Source: Desulfurococcales archaeon
Lineage (GTDB): Archaea > Thermoproteota > Thermoprotei_A > Sulfolobales > NBVN01
Length of the DNA: 9,423 bases
Assembly: GCA_021163585.1 (NCBI GenBank)
Contig: JAGGTW010000099.1
Location: 1-9,423, forward strand
Direction: 5' to 3'
Both the position numbers and the translations under genes were made by a program. Below are positions 1 through 4,850 of the stretch, in pieces; positions within the stretch are counted from its first letter, which is position 1; the number at the start of each line of letters is the position of its first letter. A model generated the notes under the pieces. The model made no database searches. It had not been told where the DNA came from and saw only the letters and a list, made by a program, of their open reading frames with translations.

Positions 1-2
1 AA

Positions 3-10
3 GGTTTATA
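3..10 (+). promoter_or_regulatory. TATA-like box of the small heat shock gene
   Basis: The bases GGTTTATA lie about 32 bases upstream of the ATG at 42. That predicts a transcript start near 30-35 and a short leader of roughly ten bases, which contains a purine-rich GGGGA just before the start codon. The box sits at the window edge, so its upstream BRE element can only be partly seen. Confidence 0.45.
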
Positions 11-41
11 CACCCTCAAGTACCTTTTTGCTGGGGAAATA

Positions 42-377
42 ATGCGGAAGAGCACATCACGTGACCGCGATTATGATGATGAAATATGGGATGAAATAGA
101 CAGTGACCTAACATTATTCAGGTACTTCGTTTCTGAACCAATGATCGAGGTCAGGGATGAGGGCGATAAGATTAGAGTCCTCATGGAGGCTAACGGGTCG
201 CGGGCAAGGGATGTAGCAGTAGAGGTTATTAGACCTAAATTTCTGGATGTCAGCCTGAAGTATAAGGGCAGGCACATCAGAAAAAGAATTGAGTTACCTA
301 CGAAAGTAAGGAGTACTGGGCACCAAGTAAAGATAAAAAACGGCGTACTACAGGTGATCCTGCATAAATCACGGTAA
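42..377 (+). CDS. Small heat shock protein (Hsp20/alpha-crystallin family)
   Basis: This 111-residue protein looks like a minimal small heat shock protein, an ATP-independent holdase that binds unfolding proteins in the cytoplasm. The alpha-crystallin domain runs from about residue 32 to 110: strands begin at EPMIEVRDEGDKIRVLMEA, an IELP segment lies at 83-86, and the end carries the family signature KNGVLQVILHK (99-109). The N-terminal arm (1-30) is short and strongly acidic. The protein stops right after the signature, so the C-terminal I-x-I anchor that normally links dimers into large oligomers is missing. The start is ATG with a TATA-like box at the expected distance. It is monocistronic, followed by the SRP RNA gene on the same strand. 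The family call is by domain pattern; the oligomeric state is inference. Confidence 0.82.
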   Translation: MRKSTSRDRDYDDEIWDEIDSDLTLFRYFVSEPMIEVRDEGDKIRVLMEANGSRARDVAVEVIRPKFLDVSLKYKGRHIRKRIELPTKVRSTGHQVKIKNGVLQVILHKSR

Positions 378-461
378 GGAAGCCCAGTTAATTCGCGGTA
401 CATGACACGGTTTCCTAACAGTACACTCTAATTATGATTCTTCAGCACTTTGCTTAAAGTT

Positions 462-472
462 ACTTTAATTAC
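462..472 (+). promoter_or_regulatory. Likely promoter of the SRP RNA gene
   Basis: The AT-rich ACTTTAATTAC lies about 24-34 bases ahead of the first base of the terminal SRP helix (496), the usual TATA position in archaea. The heptamer TAATTAC (466-472) is repeated in inverted orientation as GTAATTA at 487-493, flanking the probable initiation region. No better TATA candidate is visible upstream of the RNA. Confidence 0.35.
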
Positions 473-495
473 CTCTTAAGCATTAAGTAATTACA

Positions 496-806
496 GGTGC
501 GCGGGTAGGGCCGGGAGGGTCGCCGCCTCCCCTTGCCGAAGGCGTAAAGCGGGGCCAGTAACCCTCGCCTCTGAGGCAACCCCTACATACTGCCCCACGG
601 CCAGCGGTGAATCCCGCCCCGTGGGGCCGGCGGTGGCGGAGGACCTCCCGGAGGGGAGGTACCTACCGCCTTTGCAGGGGGAACCCGGCTAGGCCCGGAA
701 GGGAGCAACCTAACCCCTGACGCCGGCGTTCACGGGTCACCGGGAGGAGGACGGCGTGGGTCAACAGTATGTAGGGGCTGCCTCAGAGGTGAGGGGGCCG
801 CGCACC
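496..806 (+). ncRNA. Archaeal signal recognition particle RNA (7S RNA)
   Basis: This is the RNA scaffold of the signal recognition particle, which binds SRP19 and SRP54 and targets nascent membrane and secreted proteins. The ends pair as helix 1 (GGTGCGCG 496-503 with CGCGCACC 799-806), which archaeal SRP RNAs have and eukaryal ones lack. Helix 5 is a 31-base duplex, 562-592 with 765-795, broken only by one mismatch and one G-U pair. Helix 6, the SRP19 site, is closed by CCCCACGG (593-600) with CCGTGGGG (619-626). Helix 8 carries the conserved SRP54-binding segment, with GGCCCGGAAGGGAGCA around the GGAA tetraloop at 697-700. The 5' domain has small hairpins and GTAAA at 544-548. GC content far exceeds the flanks, as expected for a structural RNA of a hyperthermophile. 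The ends could be off by a few bases. Confidence 0.95.
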
Positions 807-824
807 TTACTAGGCTGGACATTG

Positions 825-1967
825 TCATATGAATCTCATTAGCCCTATGAGCAGCAGCGCTATTGTGAAGGCAACAGTAAATGACTGCACCACCTTATTG
901 AAGTGCTCGAGGTTGTATCTACGCAGTAACTCAGCTATAATTCTGGCGCCGTCAGTAATATACAGTGGTGCCGCATTAAGCATGGCTAGTGATATGTTGA
1001 CTATCTGAAGCCAGTACAGAAACCTGCCTAAGTGGATAGCGTACGACGGGGTTTCCTCCGTCGGTAGCTCAGTAATGTAAACCCCTAACTTATCCCTACC
1101 GCTCTCCTTGAACACCCTGAAGTACTCGACCCCTGAAGTAGCCTTAACTACCTCTCCCTCTATCTTTACAGGTACTACCTTAAGTAATAGGGTAGTGTTC
1201 ACGTTCCTGTACCTGCTCAGCACCTCTCTCAAGTCATTAACTGACTTTATCGGTGTGTCGTTAATTGCTAGAATAATACATGGTGTGAGTAATCCCGCCC
1301 TAACCGCTGGTGCGCTCTGATCTTCACTCAGTCCAACAACCACTACGGCAGTGGTTATTTGAGCTATTACGGGCTGTATGCACGCTGTAGCTAGCAGAAA
1401 AAGCAGTGTGTTAGCAAGAATACCAGCGGAAAAAACTCTAACCTTACTTTTAAGTGATGCTTGAGCCAATCTCTCTTCATTAAGCCTAACGTAAGCTAGC
1501 GGGAAAATGAATAGTATTCCGGCACCCCATGCCTCAACCTTAAGGCCGTCTAAGTAAGCCGCTAGCGCATGGAATACCTCATGTAGAGCTATACCTATAG
1601 CTGCCGCTAACAACAGGTACAAAAACGCATGCAAGCTGACGGTAACACCGGGAATTACTGGAACAAACGGCGAGGTGACCTGAGCTGGCGCAGTAAACAT
1701 TGACCTAATAAGTGATATAACCGAAGGAATGAGTAGCCAGTAAAACAACGCCAACAGAGCAGCAAAATTTACTGCACCAACTACCAATACCGCGACCTTA
1801 ACCCTCCTAGCTCCTGCAAACCTCACCAGCTCAGGACCCTTACCCAAGTCAACCAACACAGTAAAAGGGTGAATACTCACTCCCTTCTTCTCAAGCTTAC
1901 TCCTGAACTCAGGCATCATATTGATTACTAAATAAATAAGAACCTCAGCAACAACAATTCCTACCAA
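825..1967 (-). CDS. Site-2-protease-like membrane metalloprotease (peptidase M50) with PDZ-like domain
   Basis: This 380-residue intramembrane zinc protease cuts membrane-spanning substrates within the bilayer. The zinc motif HExxH is at residues 129-133 (HEVFH) inside a hydrophobic helix. The third ligand is Asp339 in ITDGARI, the counterpart of the NPxPxDG segment, here with an NAAPLYITDG context. A conserved AGILANTLL segment (181-189) follows the first core helices. A PDZ-like domain spans about 206-300, with AVRAGLLTPC and AINDTPIKSVNDL as its recognisable stretches. Other membrane helices are near 1-17, 58-90, 110-128 and 362-380. The start is TTG at 1967; the only earlier in-frame codons before a stop are not usual starts. 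A TATA-like box sits at 2021-2031. The gene is divergent from a small membrane protein gene and may share its operator. Substrate unknown. Confidence 0.9.
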   Translation of the reverse strand: MVGIVVAEVLIYLVINMMPEFRSKLEKKGVSIHPFTVLVDLGKGPELVRFAGARRVKVAVLVVGAVNFAALLALFYWLLIPSVISLIRSMFTAPAQVTSPFVPVIPGVTVSLHAFLYLLLAAAIGIALHEVFHALAAYLDGLKVEAWGAGILFIFPLAYVRLNEERLAQASLKSKVRVFSAGILANTLLFLLATACIQPVIAQITTAVVVVGLSEDQSAPAVRAGLLTPCIILAINDTPIKSVNDLREVLSRYRNVNTTLLLKVVPVKIEGEVVKATSGVEYFRVFKESGRDKLGVYITELPTEETPSYAIHLGRFLYWLQIVNISLAMLNAAPLYITDGARIIAELLRRYNLEHFNKVVQSFTVAFTIALLLIGLMRFI

Positions 1968-1992
1968 GACAATGTAAGCTGGTTCCGTCCTC

Positions 1993-2002
1993 TATCCCCT
2001 AA
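1993..2002. promoter_or_regulatory. Half-site matching the 2063-2078 palindrome
   Basis: TATCCCCTAA here matches one arm of the perfect palindrome at 2063-2078 (ATCCCCTTAA), apart from one base near the centre. It lies about where the protease transcript would begin, judging from the TATA-like box at 2021-2031. It may be a second, weaker binding site for the same regulator; that is inference. Confidence 0.3.
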
Positions 2003-2020
2003 ACACACACATCATGCTAA

Positions 2021-2031
2021 GCATTAAAAAC
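2021..2031 (-). promoter_or_regulatory. TATA-like box of the M50 protease gene
   Basis: Read on the minus strand this is GTTTTTAATGC, which predicts a transcript start near 2000 and a leader of about 30 bases to the TTG at 1967. It lies about ten bases from the opposing TATA-like box at 2042-2053, forming a compact divergent promoter. Confidence 0.45.
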
Positions 2032-2041
2032 TCAGCTAAAT

Positions 2042-2053
2042 AACTTTTTAATC
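2042..2053 (+). promoter_or_regulatory. TATA-like box of the small membrane protein gene
   Basis: AACTTTTTAATC lies about 40 bases before the ATG at 2088 and predicts transcription starting near 2074, inside the palindrome at 2063-2078. A protein bound to that palindrome would therefore block or modulate initiation. Confidence 0.5.
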
Positions 2054-2062
2054 TCATCAAAC

Positions 2063-2078
2063 ATCCCCTTAAGGGGAT
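2063..2078. promoter_or_regulatory. Perfect 16-bp palindrome, probable operator
   Basis: ATCCCCTTAAGGGGAT is identical to its own reverse complement over all 16 bases. It sits between the TATA-like box (2042-2053) and the ATG (2088), covering the expected transcript start. A symmetric site there is the usual layout for a dimeric winged-helix repressor in archaea. It could also fold in RNA, but with no loop this is unlikely to be its main role. A partial copy lies at 1993-2002 by the divergent protease gene. Confidence 0.5.
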
Positions 2079-2087
2079 ATCACCGAA

Positions 2088-2330
2088 ATGTCACCTAAGC
2101 AGAGGAAGAGAACTGAATATAAAATACCAGGAGTAATAATGTTATTAGCTTTAATAGCTGCTGCAATAGCTCTAGGCATCTACGGTCTTCAGCAGTCAGA
2201 ACAGTACTCGAATACTACACTAACTACACCTACCACGGAAAGTAATGTAACCACAACCCAGTCAACACCAGCATTGAACAGCACACCTACTCAAACCCCA
2301 GAAACCGAGTTAAACACATCTTCTACTTAA
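2088..2330 (+). CDS. Small single-pass membrane protein with Thr/Ser/Asn-rich outside tail
   Basis: This 80-residue protein belongs to no family I recognise. A basic head (residues 1-12, KQRKR) is followed by one hydrophobic helix at about 14-34 (GVIMLLALIAAAIALGIYGL). The rest is a low-complexity tail (35-80) rich in Thr, Ser, Asn, Pro and Gln, with several N-x-S/T sequons (for example NTT, NVT, NST, NTS). By the positive-inside rule the tail lies outside, where it may be heavily glycosylated. No signal-peptidase site is obvious, so it probably stays anchored. The ATG has a clear TATA-like box and operator-like palindrome upstream. The divergent neighbour is an intramembrane protease, so this could be its substrate or partner; that is inference from position and topology only. 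Its last 21 bases overlap the nuclease gene on the other strand. Confidence 0.7.
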   Translation: MSPKQRKRTEYKIPGVIMLLALIAAAIALGIYGLQQSEQYSNTTLTTPTTESNVTTTQSTPALNSTPTQTPETELNTSST

Positions 2331-3008
2331 GAAGCAGGGATTTCTGACCAGTACTTCACTCCTAAAAACATCTACATAATATGTTAGATTAGCAATAAAA
2401 TCCCTGAACAATAGTATAGGGACAATAACAGCTCCGTTGATAACACCCTTAAGCACATGTGTTAATGTAACTATCACAGGTACTAAGTACTCAGCACGCG
2501 CCAATACAGGGTACTTAGGCATAATAAAGCTGCACTCCCTAGCTAATTCCTCAATCTTAGCACGGTGCTCCTGAGCAACAACTCTTAATTTACCGGTCTT
2601 CTTGTACCCCGGCTTCCAGTGCTTGCAGTCGATTACTAAACAAATCCTCGAGACCTCATCAATACCCAGCACATCGATCTCAAACCTCCTCTTAGTAAAC
2701 CTAACACCTCTAAAAACAGTGAACCCAGACTTACTCAAATACCTAGTCACTAATACCTCAAAATCAGTCCAACTAAGGAATTTAGAGACCTCCTCCGGGT
2801 CGGCCCCGAGCTCCACAGCCCTCAGAGCTAGTGGAACTAGGGTTGAGAAACAGATGCCACCACCTAAGTTCTTCTGGCAGACGTCTTCCCCAAGTATGTT
2901 TAGGCGGGTCAGAACATCTTCCTCATCCCCTGAAAGCTTAGTACATCTGTTGCTGGACAGCTTCTCCAGCAGCGCTTCCAAAAAGGACCTTAGGTCAGCC
3001 GGTTGCAT
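2310..3008 (-). CDS. PD-(D/E)XK nuclease-fold protein (restriction endonuclease-like)
   Basis: This 232-residue protein has a conserved helical N-terminal part (1-75) and a restriction-endonuclease-like core. The core starts with WTDFEVLVTRYLSKSGF (80-96), which supplies the helix Glu (Glu84). It continues with RRFEIDVLGID (107-117, Asp112) and LVIDCKHW (124-131), giving the D-x-K pair Asp127/Lys129. The order E...D...DxK is that of Mrr-like and related DNA-cutting enzymes. No methyltransferase or specificity subunit lies nearby, so a classic restriction system is not supported; a DNA repair or recombination role, or an orphan nuclease, is equally possible. The ATG at 3008 is the first possible start because an in-frame TGA lies three codons upstream. 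GGTGA (3015-3019, minus strand) serves as ribosome site six bases ahead. The convergent neighbour overlaps its stop by 21 bp. Confidence 0.75.
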   Translation of the reverse strand: MQPADLRSFLEALLEKLSSNRCTKLSGDEEDVLTRLNILGEDVCQKNLGGGICFSTLVPLALRAVELGADPEEVSKFLSWTDFEVLVTRYLSKSGFTVFRGVRFTKRRFEIDVLGIDEVSRICLVIDCKHWKPGYKKTGKLRVVAQEHRAKIEELARECSFIMPKYPVLARAEYLVPVIVTLTHVLKGVINGAVIVPILLFRDFIANLTYYVDVFRSEVLVRNPCFLSRRCV

Positions 3009-3045
3009 CCGTCTTCACCGACTCCGCGTTCACCTCCTTCATCAC
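2995..3045 (-). ncRNA. Possible C/D-box-like sRNA overlapping the nuclease start
   Basis: Read on the minus strand, C-box GTGATGA (3039-3045) is followed by a 12-base spacer, CGGA (3023-3026, one change from the D' consensus CTGA), four bases, a C'-like GTGAAGA (3012-3018), a 13-base spacer and D-box CTGA (2995-2998). The spacing is ideal for an archaeal methylation guide. The element overlaps the start codon and ribosome site of the nuclease gene, however, and its first spacer contains GGAGGTGA, a perfect Shine-Dalgarno match. Chance or a translation signal could explain part of it. Weak call. Confidence 0.2.
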
Positions 3046-3112
3046 TCACATGATACTCTGCTTTAAGGGAGTTATTAAGTAATAGAGGATGTGTAACTGT
3101 AACTTCAAAACT

Positions 3113-3121
3113 ATTTTTAAG
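3113..3121 (+). promoter_or_regulatory. TATA-like box of the DUF2153-like gene
   Basis: ATTTTTAAG predicts transcription from about 3143. The GTG at 3145 would then be essentially leaderless, while the ATG at 3157 would have a leader of about 14 bases. The box therefore does not by itself decide the start. Confidence 0.45.
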
Positions 3122-3144
3122 TCCCTAACGGAGTGGGTTCTTGA

Positions 3145-3579
3145 GTGGGACGAAGTATGTCTTCATCAACAAGTAGGATACTTGCCTCACTCAACTCTCT
3201 GAGTGAGTGGGTAGAGATGCAGAAGAGAGCAATAGAGATCTTCAAAAACTTGGAAAAACAGCTAATAAATGCCGATAGACTGACCTTAGTGTTAATGACT
3301 AGGCAGGCATTCCAGCACATGATCAAGACACTGAAAGCCTTCGACCAATGGCTCACCGACCCATTCATACTCAACTACATAACTAAGGACATGCTAATTG
3401 ATGTATGGGAAACAACGTTTAAATTACTGAATGAATTGCTAGAGCTTGATATAAGGCACACCCAGGCAGTTAAGAAAGCAGCCGAGAAGATGATTAAGGA
3501 GGGCAGGCTACCTCCAATACTGAGTATTAGAAGAAGTAGTGAGGAGGAATCTGAGAGGAGGGCTTTCTTTCCCCTCTAA
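3145..3579 (+). CDS. Conserved archaeal all-helical protein, DUF2153-like
   Basis: This protein of 144 residues (140 if it starts at the ATG, 3157) appears to belong to the uncharacterised archaeal family DUF2153, recognised from memory by SEWVEMQKRAIEIFKNLEKQL near residues 20-40 and the TRQAFQHMIKTLKAFDQWL stretch at 52-70. It is predicted almost wholly alpha-helical and soluble, without cysteines, membrane segments or known catalytic motifs. The tail (118-144) is charged and probably disordered (IRRSSEEESERR). The invariant-looking Arg53, Gln54, His58 and Trp69 would be worth mapping. It has its own TATA-like box and is divergent from the nuclease gene; 65 bases downstream begins hexuloisomerase, which has its own promoter. 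Function unknown; I do not infer one from the neighbours. Confidence 0.75.
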   Translation: MGRSMSSSTSRILASLNSLSEWVEMQKRAIEIFKNLEKQLINADRLTLVLMTRQAFQHMIKTLKAFDQWLTDPFILNYITKDMLIDVWETTFKLLNELLELDIRHTQAVKKAAEKMIKEGRLPPILSIRRSSEEESERRAFFPL

Positions 3580-3605
3580 GAGCTGGGTGAGGCAGCAACC
3601 CATAA

Positions 3606-3614
3606 GCTTTTATC
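3606..3614 (+). promoter_or_regulatory. TATA-like box of the hexuloisomerase gene
   Basis: GCTTTTATC predicts a transcript start near 3635, about ten bases ahead of the TTG start at 3645. This supports that start and a near-leaderless message. Confidence 0.4.
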
Positions 3615-3644
3615 CCTCAGGACTGTTGTTAATCAAGGGACTAG

Positions 3645-4247
3645 TTGAGGGTATTTAGAGAATCCTTCACAGCGATCTCGAAATTTATTCTCTTCTCACT
3701 TGACTTCATAAAGGAGAGCGATATAAGCAAGTTTATTGAAACGCTCTATTCAGCATACAAGGACGGGAAGAAAGTACTAATAATAGGTGCCGGGCGCTCA
3801 GGACTAGTTGGCAAAGCATTTGCTATGAGACTGATGCACCTCGGATTCAGCGTCTACGTATTAGGCGAGACCATAGTGCCCGCTTTAAATCCTGGAGACA
3901 TAGTTATTGCTATTTCAGGCTCGGGGAGAACCAAGCTAGTAGTTACCGCAGCCGAGGTATCGAAGTCTATAGGAGCTAGAGTAATTGCTGTCACATCGTT
4001 CCGTAACTCCCCGCTGGCACAGATTTCCGACTTAGTAATAGAGGTACCTGGCAGAACGAAGATAAGCAGTGAGGATGACTACAACGTCAGGCAGTTAATA
4101 GGAATCTATGAGCCCCTCGCACCGCTAGGAACACTCTTTGAAGTAACCACAATGGTCACCTTAGACGCCATAATATCGGAGTTAATGACAAGATTAGGTA
4201 AGACTGAAGAGGACTTGAGGCAAAGGCACGCCAACATAGAGATATAA
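3645..4247 (+). CDS. hxlB: 6-phospho-3-hexuloisomerase (SIS domain)
   Basis: This 200-residue enzyme interconverts D-arabino-hex-3-ulose 6-phosphate and fructose 6-phosphate. In archaea lacking the oxidative pentose phosphate pathway it works with hexulose-6-phosphate synthase, in reverse of formaldehyde fixation, to supply ribulose 5-phosphate. The single SIS (sugar isomerase) domain shows the phosphosugar loops GAGRSG (48-53) and SGSGRT (91-96). RLMHLGF (62-68) carries the conserved His65, and LGTLFE (161-166) carries Glu166, matching the active-site His and Glu of the Methanocaldococcus enzyme as I recall them. The length is slightly above the usual 180-200. The start is TTG at 3645, supported by a TATA-like box about 35 bases upstream. 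The synthase partner gene is not in this window. Confidence 0.93.
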   Translation: MRVFRESFTAISKFILFSLDFIKESDISKFIETLYSAYKDGKKVLIIGAGRSGLVGKAFAMRLMHLGFSVYVLGETIVPALNPGDIVIAISGSGRTKLVVTAAEVSKSIGARVIAVTSFRNSPLAQISDLVIEVPGRTKISSEDDYNVRQLIGIYEPLAPLGTLFEVTTMVTLDAIISELMTRLGKTEEDLRQRHANIEI

Positions 4248-4407
4248 TTCTCCTAAACCAGCTTTACAAGAACACTACTTCAGTCTAGTTATAACTTGTG
4301 TGATTTTTATCATAAATATAAAAAAGGTTTCGTAGGAACTGACTCAACGATTTAAACGAGGTTGTTCATAGAGTTTTGATAATTAATTTATTTAGGGTCG
4401 AACCTAC

Positions 4408-4425
4408 AATACAAATTGTTGTATT
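4408..4425. repeat. 7-bp inverted repeat with 4-base loop
   Basis: AATACAA (4408-4414), ATTG, TTGTATT (4419-4425) is a perfect hairpin-forming repeat. A T-rich run (TTTATTTTCTT, 4429-4439) follows, so a transcript end from the left is possible. It is also about 110 bases upstream of the symporter TATA-like box, where an operator could sit. The sequence alone does not decide. Confidence 0.35.
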
Positions 4426-4534
4426 ACCTTTATTTTCTTATCCCACTAATGGCCATATTTTGTTTAGTATTACGCTATTAAGAAGCGAATAATAGTTTAT
4501 TTTATGACGTAGCTCAATTAACTGAACATAGTAA

Positions 4535-4547
4535 GATTTATAATAAA
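4535..4547 (+). promoter_or_regulatory. TATA-like box of the symporter operon
   Basis: GATTTATAATAAA predicts a start near 4562-4566. The resulting short leader still includes GGTGA at 4569-4573, four bases before the TTG start codon, and this ribosome site is what fixes the start of the small subunit. Confidence 0.55.
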
Positions 4548-4577
4548 CCTTTGAACATCCTATATTAGGGTGACTTC

Positions 4578-4847
4578 TTGAGTAAACTCAAAATCAAGGA
4601 GGATCCTAGGTTAAAAAGAGCTACTAAAGAGTTCTTAGTAATGATATTCGTTGGCTTCATACTATATTCAATCCCCTACTGGGCAATACTGCTCACTTAT
4701 GGGAGCAGCCCTCATGCAGTAGTTGCTGGCTTTCCGTGGTGGTTTAATTTACTGTGGGTTTCACTGGCATTTATGGTGATTCTGCTTATCATAACGCACT
4801 TCATGAAAGAAGAGCCTTTAGATCCTTGGCTTAAGGAAGGGAGATAA
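4578..4847 (+). CDS. Small membrane subunit of a sodium/solute symporter (YhdT/DUF997-like)
   Basis: This 89-residue protein has two membrane helices, about 19-40 and 55-75, a basic N-terminus and a charged C-terminal tail. The loop AGFPWWFNLLW (50-60) resembles the G-x-P-x-W-F segment of YhdT-type small proteins encoded ahead of the pantothenate symporter in bacteria; DUF4212-type small subunits are the other possibility. It ends three bases before the symporter ATG, and its last codons hold the purine-rich ribosome site of that gene, so the two are very probably made together and form one transporter. The TTG start is chosen because GGTGA lies four bases upstream and the TATA-like box fits. 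The role (assembly or stability of the large subunit) is inferred from such pairs. Confidence 0.75.
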   Translation: MSKLKIKEDPRLKRATKEFLVMIFVGFILYSIPYWAILLTYGSSPHAVVAGFPWWFNLLWVSLAFMVILLIITHFMKEEPLDPWLKEGR

Positions 4848-4850
4848 GAT

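Larger units (their letters stand above)
4248..4577. other. AT-rich intergenic region with inverted repeats
   Basis: No plausible gene lies in these 330 bases. Directly after hexuloisomerase a T-rich stretch (GATTTTTATC, 4302-4311) could end its transcript. Two adjacent inverted repeats follow: TAGG/CCTA at 4393-4406 and AATACAA/TTGTATT at 4408-4425, the second followed by a T-rich run. The right end holds the TATA-like box and ribosome site of the symporter operon. Base composition is much more AT-rich than the flanking genes. Confidence 0.6.

Noticed and set aside
71..403. 110-residue open frame antisense to the small heat shock gene
   Set aside because: The plus strand encodes a clear alpha-crystallin domain; no support exists for the minus strand.
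2310..2330. 21-bp tail overlap of the small membrane protein and nuclease genes as a sign of an error
   Set aside because: Short convergent overlaps are common in compact archaeal genomes, and both ends read sensibly.
3003..3060. Short open frames just upstream of the nuclease gene that start near GGAGGTGA
   Set aside because: They encode only 7-19 residues with no recognisable content and overlap the nuclease start; no evidence for translation.
2602..3066. 154-residue open frame antisense to the nuclease gene
   Set aside because: The opposite strand carries a coherent nuclease fold with catalytic residues; this frame is Ser-rich with no domain, as expected of a shadow.
4393..4406. tRNA T-arm-like TAGGTTCGACCCTA on the minus strand, a possible attachment site
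   Set aside because: Only a 4-bp stem with TTCGA is present. There is no anticodon arm, acceptor stem or integrase gene nearby.
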